Source: Poteriospumella lacustris (Eukaryota > Sar > Chrysophyceae > Chromulinales > Dinobryaceae). From it: a stretch of 64,000 nucleotides of DNA. This document shows, in pieces, positions 9,809 to 20,653 of the stretch; position 1 is the stretch's first letter, and every line of letters starts with the position of its first letter. Location of the stretch: positions 93,724-157,723 of the forward strand of contig SMOI01000049.1 of NCBI GenBank assembly GCA_008000375.1, read 5' to 3'. A program made the translations under genes and the position numbers. The notes beneath the pieces are model-generated. The model searched no databases. It was not told the DNA's origin and saw only the letters and a program-made list of their open reading frames with translations.

Positions 9809-9945
9809 AACGCTTCAGCTACATTTTCCCTTTGTCCCATCGTTTCTCACATCTTCAATATGAAATAATGAATGTCCTCGTTAGCTACAGAAGATCCAAA
9901 GTAGTTGTAAAAGTGCCGTGTTGTTCTTACCTTATCGCAGAGGAC

Positions 9946-10104
9946 TTACTCAGAAACGAAAAATGAAACCGTTGCTGCAAGCACAAAAATACCCAGACCA
10001 GCCCAAAACGAACCGACTGATATGCTGCCGCTCTGCATAACGTGGTCTTTCGTGACAGACATCCTCTCACGTTTCGCCGTCACCAGCCAACTGCCTCCTC
10101 TCAT
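9946..10104 (-). CDS. Possible small tail-anchored membrane protein (52 aa), doubtful
   Basis: The minus frame ends with a hydrophobic helix of about 17 residues (FWAGLGIFVLAATVSFF) only three residues before the stop, preceded by a basic segment (TAKRERMSVTKDH), which is the layout of a small tail-anchored protein. The ATG at 10104 (or the one at 10062) would place its start 127 bp from the helicase start, in a divergent pair, and its end facing the crotonase gene. There is no recognised family, so it may be chance. Confidence 0.3.
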   Translation of the reverse strand: MRGGSWLVTAKRERMSVTKDHVMQSGSISVGSFWAGLGIFVLAATVSFFVSE

Positions 10105-10230
10105 CGTCGAATCGCCGAGAACAACCTGATCACGGGTGGGCACTGCCGCACTGCCTACGACCACAAAGATAACTCTATTCCCATTAGGAACATCGTTGAT
10201 TGTGCCTGTGGTGATTGAGAGACAGAAATA

Positions 10231-11647
10231 ATGTCGGCGGATAACGAAGAAGAAACGACACCAACCTTCGCCGAGCTTGGAGTTTCGGATGCGTTGTGCC
10301 GATGCATCGAGTCGCTTGGCTGGACACAGCCCACTGAAATTCAAGCTAAAGTGCTCCCTCATGCGTTAGCGGGTAAAGATGTTGTTGGCCTTGCGGAGAC
10401 GGGCTCGGGAAAGACCGGAGCCTTCTCGATTCCCATCATCCACTTCCTCCTTCAGTCAGGCAGTCGCTTGTTCGCTTTAATTCTGACTCCAACGCGTGAG
10501 TTGGCTTTACAAATCAATGAGGTAGTGCAAGCTCTTGGCGCTTCGATTGGTCTCAGCAGTTTGTGTCTGGTGGGAGGTATCGAGATGGTCGATCAAGCCA
10601 TCGCCCTGGCCAAGCGACCGCACATCATCATCGCCACCCCCGGTCGTCTTCTGGACCATTTGCGCAACACCAAGGGTTTTAACTTGCGCACACTGAAGTT
10701 CTTGGTTATCGACGAGGCCGACCGCATGTTATCGCTCGACTTCGAAAAGGAAATCCAAGATATTCTGCGGGTCATCCCCGAGGACCGCCGCTCGTATTTA
10801 TTCTCGGCCACCATGACGAAGAAGGTCAGTAAACTGCAGAAGCTGTCGCTCAAGGACCCTGCCATGGTCGAAGTATCAAACAAGATGCAGACTCCAAAGG
10901 TAAGCGAAGTACTTGAGGTGTCTACCGCGTCGACTTGTCCTGACACCTACCCCTTGAAACTGTAGTCGCTCATTCAACAGTACGTTTTTGTCCCCGCGAA
11001 GTGGAAGGATTGCTACCTGACGTCGATCATCAACGACTTCCAAGGCCAGAAGATCATTATGTTCGTCGCTACGTGTAACAACGCGACGCGAACGTCGCAA
11101 GTCCTGCGCAACTTGGGCTTCCACTCGATCTGTCTGCACGGACAACTGTCGCAACCGAAGCGGCTCGGCGCTTTAAACAAATTCCGCGCCGGATCGCAAA
11201 ACATTCTTGTAGCGACCGATGTGGCGGCGCGCGGTCTTGATATCCCCGCCGTTGACATGGTCATCAACTTCGACGTGCCGATGACGGCGAAGGACTACGT
11301 CCACCGCGTCGGCCGCACAGCCCGCGCTGGCAAAGCCGGCCGTGCGATCACCTTCGTGACACAATACGACGTAGAGGCATATCAACATCTGGAAGCTCAA
11401 ATCGGCACGAAACTCGATGTGGTAAGTGACTGGACTACGAAACTAACTCGGACGGCCGTGACTCATCTCTCTGTCTGCGACACAGTACGGCATCGAAGAG
11501 GAGCGCGCCCTCCTGTTCCTGGAGCGCGTGAACGAGGCGCAGCGGATGGCGACTCGGGATCTGCGTGACCAGGCGAAGGATCACGGCGGCAAGCATCGCA
11601 AGCGCAAGCGCGACGATGCGGCCTTGGACGACGACCACGACGACTAA
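10231..11647 (+). CDS. DDX47: DEAD-box ATP-dependent RNA helicase, DDX47/Rrp3 type
   Basis: Three exons (10231-10899, 10966-11421, 11486-11647) with two introns of 66 and 64 nt (GTAAG donors, TAG and CAG acceptors) give a 428-aa protein. It would unwind pre-rRNA in the nucleolus for 18S rRNA and 40S subunit maturation. Motifs in order: Q-motif ([26 protein letters not shown]), I AETGSGKT, Ia PTRELALQ, Ib TPGRL, II DEAD (VIDEADRML), [33 protein letters not shown]. The C-terminus is Lys/Arg-rich (GGKHRKRKR) and then acidic, as in DDX47. The first exon alone would stop within intron 1. Strong call on family, good on subtype. Confidence 0.95.
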
Positions 11648-14600
11648 GTCGTTTCGCCTTCTGTGCATAGTACTTTTCTGTCTTTACAGCGCATCAGGTG
11701 GAAGACGTAAATCTCCCTCTAAGTGTACAATATACCCAGCGATGGCCACCGTCGATGCGGGCGGATGGGAAGGGTCTCCACACTAAACGAAAGCAACGCA
11801 TACGAAAATGAATAGTAGAGCAACAAGCGCCTCGAGGGCGGGGGGGGGGGGGATGGACCGCGGCAAAACGTGACTTAAGAAGATAGATTGAGGGGGGATT
11901 TCGGAGCGGCAATGAGCGAAGGCCGGCCGCGCGGGGTGGAAAACAACGCGAAACAAGCGGCGGCGACGAGATGACGAGAGGCAGGCGCAGAGGGCAAACG
12001 AAGAAACGAGGCGATGACTCGCAGCTCGCGGACACAGAAATGTACTTCAGCGATGAGGCGAGAACACCGACACCACCGATCCCAACGAAAAACAAATGCG
12101 AACCCAAAGCAGCACACAGCTGAAGACGAAACAAAACAACCGAAGGGCAACGCTCAGCGATGGACACAACAACCTCCACAGGAATTGCGCGAGGCTCGGT
12201 GACAGATATTGATGGGGCGAGTCGATGCGACGCAGCGAATAACGCGCAGCACGACGACGGTACACCCCGCGTTCAACCCTTACTGGCGATCGAACGGGGC
12301 CACCGCCGTGCGTCGCTCGCAATGCGTCGCTCGAGACTGCAACACCACGCAACGTTGCGCGACGCGAGAAAGACGCCAGCCACAGCGGCAAAAATAAAAA
12401 AAAACCGAAAGAACAAGTGCGACGCATGACACAGCCGGCGGCACGGTGAGTATTGATGGCCGATGAGCGCACCGGTGCCGTCGGCGGATCACCACGTCGC
12501 AGAGGGCGAGATGTACAACAGTTGGTAAGTCATCTGGGGAGTCAGAGATCATATTGCTGAAGCGATATTGGCGGCAGAGCCCCAAGAACACTCGACGAGT
12601 ACAATGAACAGCGGCGAGGGAGCGACAAAAAACAGTGCAAAACCAAATACGTCACGGGTCCCACTGCCGCACAGGACGGCGCAGCGACCCGTGCGCGTCT
12701 AAAACATACTACAAAAGACTGAACAACGGTGCGGCGGGCTGTGTCGCAGGGAACAGGGGCGACACAGCCAAATGCGCAACGCAAAAGACTCACACACGAC
12801 ACACGAAACGAAACGGTGGGGACGCCCAGCAATCGACGAAGACTCACGGCGACACGAGCGGGGAAGGGGCAGGGAGGAGAAGTGTTGAAAGCAGATGGGG
12901 ACGAGATGGCGATGCGTCGGATGGGAGATGCGATGATGAGGTGACGCAGCCACGAAACGAAAAGGAGATTGAGGCACCGCCGGGGCGACACGGTGCGCCC
13001 CACGCCGCTGTCAACGAGGCGACAGCAGCGCGTGACACACGCGACGTCGGCGCGGACGGCGAAAGAAATTATGACACCGGCAGACGAGAGGAAGCGAACG
13101 AGGCAGAATGTAAACGAGAGCGAACAAATGGAGGCGACAGAGTCGATGATAATGCGCGTGGTGGGGGGGGGGCGAACAAAGCGCAACGAATTCAACCAAC
13201 AGACGACAGACGAAGATTGCAGCGTAATTTATCTAGAAACGCACACGCCGCCGCCCCAAACAGCGCACGGGCAGTGGCGGGAAGGTGTTCGGACAGCGAC
13301 AGAGTGAAGACGATCGGAACCGACACGGCGCGGAGCGAACAAGAAAACTGAGACAGTTCAAGGCGCCGCCGCTCGCACCGTTGGCCCCGCCGCGTGCGCT
13401 GATACACACAAAGGACAAGGGGGCGGGGGCGTGTAAGGAGCGGAGCGGCGCCCAGGACACGAAAAAACAGTGACGAAACCAATAGCATTCACGAAACAGC
13501 GGCGAGCGCGCGACGCGACGACGGTGGCGACGACAAAGCACGAGGCACACCAACACGCCGCGCGGCGCATAACAAATGACAGCAAAGACACAACGCGCAG
13601 AAGAGCACAGATTAGCGCCCCATCTACGAGAACCGGTGGCGTTAAGAAATGAACGGAGACGCCCAAACGGCACAACAGCTCGACACAGCAGCCCGAGGAA
13701 GAGCAGGCCGGGACGCGCGCACGCACACACAGTGCGCACGCCCCGGCGACAAGAGATTAAGAAGACAAGCAGCGGCGAGAGACGCGGCGCTTTCGATTCA
13801 ATTAGTTGTCAATGAGACGCTAACGAACCAGCAATACAAAACACTACCGACAACCGATGAAAAGGCACCGCGCGCGACGTCGCTACCCACCGTGGCACCA
13901 CGCCACAGCAACAGCAGCCGTCGACGCGGCCGAAGAAAACACGAACGGAGGGAGGAAAACCAGCAAAAACCAACGAACAAACTGGGAGATTGGACAACGT
14001 ATCACGATTTGAAGAAGAACCGCGGGAGCTACCACAGCGGCACCCGCAATGTGGAGAATAGACACTGCGTCTCAGCGCGGGGAGATTCACGACAGACAGC
14101 GCGCAGACGTTTAACGTGATATCGATCGGGGGATGAAAGGCTTGACGCGCAGCGGTGCGCACTGGGAGGAGGGAGGGGCGTTGAATGTGCCATGGAACGG
14201 TACCGCCCCGCCGCCCCAGCGGCACCGCTGAGACAAGAAACGAATCAGACCAATACAGCGACGAAATCAAGAGGGTGACGACGTCGACGTTTACGCGGTC
14301 ACCACAGCGCACACCGCGGGGACACAACAGCGCCGACGATGATGAGGATGACACTGCTGCGCCCGACGGTGACGAAACAAAAGCAAAACAGCGGCGGGTG
14401 GCGACGGGCGGCAGCAGATGCAACAGCGAAAAGAGACGACGAGCGTGGCGTGCAACACGAGGACGACTCGTCGGCGGGGAGCAAACGACAGCAGGACGAC
14501 GCAGGGACAGCGATAGAGCAGAAAGAGCAACAGAGACGGTGGCGTGTATCGCCGCACACGGCGCGGCATACAACCGCTGCGACCGCCACAGGGGCCGATC

Positions 14601-15901
14601 AGCGTCGTACGCTCGACACATCATGTGCGGGGACGTGTACAACGAAAAGAGTACCACTCGAACGAATCGAAAAACAACGTAAGAAATGCAAGCGAAAGTG
14701 ATACAAGGCCCCGCCGCGGGGGGGGGTGCGAACACGTCATCCGCACACAGCAAAGGTAACTTCATATTGTCGGTGCCGACACGACACCGCGACCCGCAAA
14801 CACACAAAGGCGCGTCGGCAAACGAATACCCGTTGACAAAGTCGAACGCCGAAGAGGAGAAGGGACAGACGACGCGAAGAAAGAAAAGACGCGGGAGACA
14901 GAGAGTTGATCGTACAGCGAAGGTCACAAAGAACAAGAAAAGAAACGTCATATACCACAGACAGAGCGAGCAGAGCCTCACGGCGAGAGCACGCCCATGG
15001 GCGGATGGGCGGGGGGGGGGTAGAACACAAGGCGACAACAACAGCGATGACAGCGCAGAGCAACGGACTACTTCGGCAACCCAAAGGCACCACGAAACAA
15101 CAACAGAAGCGTTTAACACCTACAAATGACAACTGCGAAGCACGCACGGACACAGGGAAATACACAACAGCGACAACAACAGTCTGAGAGGCGAGCGAAC
15201 GAATATGGACGCTGAGGCGGAGGGGGTGAGTGGCAATTAGAAAGAGGGAGAAAGAGAAAGGACAAACAACAGATAACTGACAGCGCGTGACCGCTATGTA
15301 AGTTGGGGGAAACAGAGGATGAGAGGTTGGTGAGCGAATGAAAGCGCCCGGCGAACGGAGCACGGGCGGTTTCACTTCCAGAGGGAGGGACAAAGAAAGT
15401 GTGAGAGAAAGTGAGCGACTGTCTTCAAAGAGTAAGCGGGTTCGACCAGAAAGTAAGGGGAGATGGAGGCAGCCGACCCCGCGACATTGATCTAGGTTTC
15501 CCATCGGGAAAGACGATGCGCGAGACGAAAATGTAACTTGATGCGAAGCGATGATAGAAAAAGCAAGGGAAGTGTCAGAAACAGCAAGGATAGGGTGGAG
15601 GGGGCGGGGCGACGATGGCTTAAACGGACGCACCGCAGGTGAGAGAGGCAGAGAGCTCAGAGATTGAAACTGGAATAACAAATAGTCATCGATTGGAGAC
15701 GAAGCTGTTGCTGACAATACCACAAGAAAACCAATGCGAGGGTCAACCAGCACGATGATTAGCGGGTGACACGACGAGTATCCCGGGAAACGAACATGGG
15801 CACATGGATCCATGTAGTGATGAGGAACAAACGACCTACCCTTCTATTAATAACGGCAGAGATGGGGTCGGATAGGAGAGAAAAGCAAGAGAGAATTGGT
15901 A
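11648..15901. other. 4.2-kb gene-free tract, T-poor on the plus strand
   Basis: No credible gene was found. The plus strand is very poor in T from about 11,770 to 15,700 (for example 3 T against 25 A in 13081-13140), so stop codons are rare on the minus strand and frames of 436 and 358 codons stay open there by composition alone. Their products are Leu/Ser/Val/Cys/Arg strings without domains. Since introns and 3' flanks in this window are A-poor in the sense strand, the tract looks like a leftward transcript: a very long 3' UTR of the gene at 15902-17480 or a separate long non-coding RNA. It also contains several runs of 9-13 G. Confidence 0.7.
11840..11852 (+). repeat. G homopolymer (13 G)
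   Basis: An uninterrupted run of about 13 G at the left end of the T-poor tract. Similar runs of 9-10 G occur near 13162, 14718, 15011 and 26562, always where the inferred transcript is on the minus strand, so they would be C runs in the RNA. Run lengths may be imprecise in the assembly. Confidence 0.8.
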
Positions 15902-17480
15902 TCATCGACTGTCGATAGCGCGTAAAGTCGCCGACAACGCCGATTTGCGGATGGAGAAATGTGGTGAGGAGGTGGCACTGCTGCTGCCGCTGGCGAAGTT
16001 CAGTGAATTCTGATGTTCCGCGACCAGGGAACGAATGTTGACGTGGCTTGCAGACGACAGAGTGCTTGTAGATGACAGAGTGCTTGCAGACGACAATATG
16101 CTGGAGGTTTGGTAAAAGCTGGCCACAACGGTATTCTCCTCGTCGTCGTCGATTGGGGTTGTCCCGTTCAGATCGACGTCGTCGATCTGTTTGGCCGCTT
16201 GGTGGGGCAGAGGAGACTTCATTCGCGAATTGTTTTTCCAATAGCGATCGTCGGTGGCCACCGCTTCGGCGTCGAAGTCCTCTGATAGGTTCGCACTGCT
16301 GCTACTACTACTGCTGCTGTCACTACTCAAACCACTACAAAACCCACTGGACGCAGCGATGCCATCCGCAGCTACGACGGACACCTTATGGCTCGGAAGA
16401 TTGATTGACTGGTTAATTGGCGGGGGTGGTCGCACGATGCCTCGACTATTGTGTTCAAGATGTCGCAGGCCCGGACGAGGAGAACCTCGCGGAGTGGACG
16501 GATACGCAAGACCACCTCCCATCAGTCGCTGTGTCCATGACGCTGTGTCCTCGTCCATGTTTTCGGAGTATTGCTGCGGGACAGACGACATCTGTGACTC
16601 TTGTCGATCATGCAACTTTAAAGGTGACACCACTGTAGACATCACAGGAGAGGCGACCTGGGATAGTGACGGTGACACAAGTGTCGACATGCACGGTGAA
16701 GACAGCGCAGAGATCTGTTCGGGTTTGCACTTGACCGTGTGATGCAGCGATCGCAGCGATGCATCGATTTTGAAATCGAAGCTTCGACTCGCCGATCTGA
16801 ATTTGTTCATTGTGTTGATGGCAACCGACCAAAAGTGTTCGGAGGACGCGAAGGACTCAGGGGCCCGCCAAATCTGAACGAACTCGCTCCACGCCTCCGT
16901 GACTTCGACAAGCGGCATCTTCAGCGTCTCCAAAAACTGCAACCGAAATTGAATGAACTCAAAATCATCGGAGACGGCCTCTTCATATCGGCTTTGGAGA
17001 CTTTCGCTGATTTGAGTGGCGACGTGCTCCAAGATCTGCAAATCGTTGATGCTAATTCGATCTTTCGTCGAGAGAGCGACAATCTTTCCGATGGTAAACT
17101 GCGACACAACGATATCTGCTGACACGACCCCAGGCGCATATACACTCATATTTAGGAGAGAGGACGCAGAATGTGATGCGCAGCCAACTTTTGAACAGAT
17201 GATCGGCTCCAATCCGTACACAACGATCGCTGCATCAGTCGCCTGTAAAGAAGCACCCAAATGTAAAACAACAGATAGGTCTAACGTAGGAAAGCGATCA
17301 CACTACCTTGAAATGACGAGATACGATGTTCAAGAGCGGATCTACGGCTGCGTCGGTTCCCGATCCAAGCTTACAATACTTTACAATGCGACTGATTTGC
17401 GACGCTTCACTGCGGGGACTGAGTTGACTAAAAAATTCATCTTTCATGCTCTTGTACAACAATTCAGCAACCGTCGACAT
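15902..17480 (-). CDS. GAF-like domain protein with Ser-rich tail
   Basis: Two exons (17480-17307 and 17242-15902) joined across a 64-nt intron (GTAGT donor, TACAG acceptor) give 504 aa. The splice joins VDPLLNIVSRHFK to ATDAAIVVYGLEP without breaking the frame. Residues ~1-150 have the pattern of a GAF domain: a helix, a beta strand with Cys, then QFTIGKIVAL followed by LQILEHVATQISESL, the usual closing helix. A helical segment (~150-230) follows, then a long Ser/Thr/Pro-rich region with a poly-Ser run, likely disordered and phosphorylated. No kinase, cyclase or other output domain is visible, so it may be an adaptor or small-molecule sensor. GAF assignment is by pattern only. Its 3' side opens onto the 4.2-kb T-poor tract. 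Confidence 0.75.
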
Positions 17481-18058
17481 TATTTTCGAGAAGATGCTGG
17501 GTGATGAATTTGTTTCGGATACGAAAGTGAAAGACTTTCACTAGGGCACACTTTGCAGAAAAAATTCTTCCAATGCCTGTCTTCGATCAAAACCACAAAG
17601 CCAAGAGCACTTCTTATTGCAACCCACAGTTGCGTGGCTCGTAAAAAAATATCAACATACAAGGTGTTGCGTGACCGAGACCGTGAACGTTTTCGTAGCC
17701 CAAGGCGTAGCCCAAGGATAGGAGGAGGCGACACGGTGGATAACCGTCACAGCTCACGTCATCACCCGCCACCGCCTCCGCCACTCCCGGGTCAAACGAT
17801 GCCCTCGGTAGAGAGGAAAACCGAAGGAAATCCTTCATTTTCGGACATTTGAATTGAAGCGGAAATCCGAGAAAATGAAGAACCAATCTCGGAATAAATT
17901 GTTGTCATGATGACGACGACATATTTCATCAATGTCATGTACTGTAAACCATAAATGGACTCGTTAACCTGCGATTACATTGCAGAGGCTGAGAGGACAA
18001 AGTTGTATTCAGTTGATGAGAAGTTCCAAAACAAGTAACTACCTATGAAGGTGCTGAA
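17481..18058. promoter_or_regulatory. Divergent promoter region, GAF-like and RNB genes
   Basis: 578 bp between two outward-facing starts with no open frame of interest. A five-codon upstream ORF (18045-18062) overlaps the RNB start codon. Confidence 0.5.
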
Positions 18059-18062
18059 ATGA
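18045..18062 (+). promoter_or_regulatory. Upstream ORF overlapping the RNB start (ATGA)
   Basis: ATG AAG GTG CTG AAA TGA: the stop of this tiny ORF overlaps the main ATG at 18059 in the form ATGA. Such an arrangement can lower or couple translation of the main ORF through termination and reinitiation. It counts only if transcription starts upstream of 18045. Confidence 0.4.
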
Positions 18063-20440
18063 AGTTGTTTATTTGGTTTATGGCGACGCTTTGTGCGGTC
18101 GACTGTTGGATGTTGCAGCACTCCCGGTCAACCCCATCAAGCAGAATATCTCCGAGAATAAGTAGGTTCATGAGTTTATATGCATCAACACAAGAAGACG
18201 ATATTGAGCATGTTAGTGCCACTCTTCGAGAAGTCTTGCAACGCCGTGACTATGATCCGCATCTGTCAGACGTGGAGCTCCAACCTGGTCTCCCGCCGAT
18301 TCGTGTCCAAACAAAGGAGTTGATTCAACGCGCAGTGCCTCTAACTCGCGATTGCCCAGTGGAATACATTAACAAAGGGAAGCTCCAGTTCGGCAATGTG
18401 ATGGAGGGCACAGAGGAAGGCCGGTCGGTGACCTTGCGATCAGCGATCGGCGACGTCCTCAAATTGGACAAAGCTCAACTTGTCGCCGTCTGGGCAGAGC
18501 TAAGCGACGAAAACCCACCAGTTACAACTGAGGACTGGGCTGAGGTCACAGGAGATGCGTTACAGCTCTTGCGGCGCCTACCGCAGCGGAAGGCGGACAT
18601 GACCGACTTTTGGCAGACGCTGCAGCATCAGCACCGGGTCAGCAAGAAGGACTCATCGTTCGCTATCGATTCACAGGATTTGAGTATCTTCGTGTTCCAA
18701 GGGCACAAGTTCTCGTCGTGGCTAGATCCTTCTAGTTTCTTGACCGACAGCGTGTGCGTCAGCTCCGCCGCACAGCGCATGGCAATGGCATGGCTGCTAT
18801 ACCACGACGATGTGCACTTCAAACGCCGCCCTTCGGCCCACGCTTGGCCTGAAGACGCCACCCACGACGAGTTACGAGATGGAGAACATCTAAATGTGCC
18901 TATGGGGAATCAGCCGGCTGCCTATGTGGTGGAGGGTGGCTACCGCGTCCTTGACGAGAGCATCGTGCGGTTCCGCGAGAACGAGATCTTCCAGCAGTTC
19001 CTCGATCACCACCACTCGACAGACAAAGCTTCCATTGTGGACCCTGTGACTTCCGAGTCGAACTCTCCGTACCGCCAGAGCATCGTGCAGCGATACACAC
19101 GCGACTTGGAGCTGTACGCCGTCGCGTCGCTGTCGCAGCCGCTCCTCCCACCGCCGAAACACCTAGCAGCTGTGCTGAAACGCCACGTAGTTTCTTCTAC
19201 CCCTCCATCAGCATCACCGACCTGTGCAGCGGCGATGCGCATTCTGCACGCGCTGGGTCGCGACATGTCGCAGCTGTATCGCCCCATCGACATTCCCGCC
19301 GTCGCGGACACCGAACTGCGGTCCCCGGCAGGTGCCTTTTGTGCGTTACCCGCTCAAGTCCTCAACCTTACGCCGTGGGCCAGTGATCTTCTCGCCGCCG
19401 CTCAGGAGCTGAGTGACCGTTTACGCACCAGACGCACGGTGGAGCTGCCCAATACGCCGCTACCGAGGGCCAGCGGCAAACGCAACAGCCTCGGCGCGTT
19501 CGACTTCCGCGGAGCGGCTCACCCACCGCTGTGTCTGGACGCAGCTGGCACCGACTTTGCGGACGACGCCTTCCAGTGGCACGAGGAGAGCGGCGAGCTT
19601 CTAATTCACGTGACGGACGTGCCGCTGTTTCAACCGCAGCGCGACTGCGACCGTTTGCGCCGATGTGCACAGGAGCGACTGTTGTCGTGCTACCTGCCCT
19701 CCGGACCGGTACACATGCTGCCACCCACCGCGCTACACGCACTGTCGCTTGCTGCTGCTGAAGCTGGCGCAGAGGCGGTCAACGAGGTGCTGACGGTGGC
19801 CGTGCGCATCGACGAGTCCGGCGCGATCGCTTCGACGCGCGTCTTTCCCGCGTGGATTGGACCTGTCACGAAGTTGTCGTTGACCCAGGCGGCCGCACTG
19901 CTGAATAGCCGCCAGGATGAAGTGGTGGGGGCCTCGACACGTGTTATACAGTCACTCCGCACGGTGCAGCGATGGGTGCACCGGCTGCTTCGCCGCGATG
20001 GCTTCTGGAACAGCAACTTCGCCGTAGCCACAGAGGACGACGGTGTAGAGGCGGGAGCAGACGACGTCTACCCCATTCTGAACACCGTTCTGTCCCTGTA
20101 CGCCAATGCGACGTACGAGATGGCGGCGCAGCAGGCCCGTCTGCCGGTGCCTGTCGCGTGGGAGCACTGGGACCGACACGGCGATGGCGCGACACATGGC
20201 CCGCGCGTCCGTCGCTTCGCCTCGCAGCCGTTGCGATCGTACGTGTCCCTGCTCCAGCAGCGACAAGTGAAGGCCGCGTTGCGACGCGACTTGAGCACCT
20301 CGCGACGCGATTGCATCGCGGCCGTGATGCAGCACAATGACAAGCGGCGACAATTGTCGCGGCTGCTGAGTGGCCGAGCGGCATCCCGTAGCCACGGTCG
20401 GCAGACGACAGACGATGCGAAGGCGGAGCACCGCGGCTGA
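18059..20440 (+). CDS. RNB-domain (RNase II/R-like) protein with organelle-type presequence, active site divergent
   Basis: A 793-aa single-exon protein with the RNase II catalytic fold in its second half. The RNB core shows CLDAAGTDFADDAF (about residues 491-504), followed by ESGELLIHVTDVPLF and the downstream SGPVHMLPP stretch, as in organellar RNase II/R proteins. In active enzymes four Asp line the metal site (pattern D-x5-D-x-DD); here the spacing is D-x4-D-x2-DD, so one ligand is shifted and activity is uncertain. The N-terminus is a hydrophobic signal-like segment (MKLFIWFMATLCAVDC) followed by a Ser/Arg-rich, acid-free stretch up to ~45, which looks like a bipartite plastid presequence; a mitochondrial role is the alternative. 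The C-terminal basic tail (RRDLSTSRRDC and on) could bind RNA. Confidence 0.8.
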   Translation: MKLFIWFMATLCAVDCWMLQHSRSTPSSRISPRISRFMSLYASTQEDDIEHVSATLREVLQRRDYDPHLSDVELQPGLPPIRVQTKELIQRAVPLTRDCPVEYINKGKLQFGNVMEGTEEGRSVTLRSAIGDVLKLDKAQLVAVWAELSDENPPVTTEDWAEVTGDALQLLRRLPQRKADMTDFWQTLQHQHRVSKKDSSFAIDSQDLSIFVFQGHKFSSWLDPSSFLTDSVCVSSAAQRMAMAWLLYHDDVHFKRRPSAHAWPEDATHDELRDGEHLNVPMGNQPAAYVVEGGYRVLDESIVRFRENEIFQQFLDHHHSTDKASIVDPVTSESNSPYRQSIVQRYTRDLELYAVASLSQPLLPPPKHLAAVLKRHVVSSTPPSASPTCAAAMRILHALGRDMSQLYRPIDIPAVADTELRSPAGAFCALPAQVLNLTPWASDLLAAAQELSDRLRTRRTVELPNTPLPRASGKRNSLGAFDFRGAAHPPLCLDAAGTDFADDAFQWHEESGELLIHVTDVPLFQPQRDCDRLRRCAQERLLSCYLPSGPVHMLPPTALHALSLAAAEAGAEAVNEVLTVAVRIDESGAIASTRVFPAWIGPVTKLSLTQAAALLNSRQDEVVGASTRVIQSLRTVQRWVHRLLRRDGFWNSNFAVATEDDGVEAGADDVYPILNTVLSLYANATYEMAAQQARLPVPVAWEHWDRHGDGATHGPRVRRFASQPLRSYVSLLQQRQVKAALRRDLSTSRRDCIAAVMQHNDKRRQLSRLLSGRAASRSHGRQTTDDAKAEHRG

Positions 20441-20653
20441 CCGCTTCGAGTAATGTCGGCAATTCGTATTTACAGTCACGAGACACGCCGCTCTGCGCGA
20501 TGAGCAGTGGAGGCGTCGGCAGCGCGACACAGAGACGACGGACACCACCCGACGCAATACACGGAAGGGACGGGTCGTCGTAAATCAATGCAATAACTGA
20601 CACAAATATGGATTCTACGCTATGTACAGAGCACGCCCAACAAGGCGGCCGGG

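Noticed and set aside
15430-15460. gggttcgacc, similar to a tRNA B-box
   Set aside because: The flanking bases do not form a T-stem or acceptor stem, and no A-box is found upstream.
13809-15813. Minus-strand open frames of 436 and 358 codons
   Set aside because: They overlap in different frames, encode Leu/Val/Ser/Cys/Arg strings without domains, and are explained by T depletion of the plus strand, which removes minus-strand stop codons.
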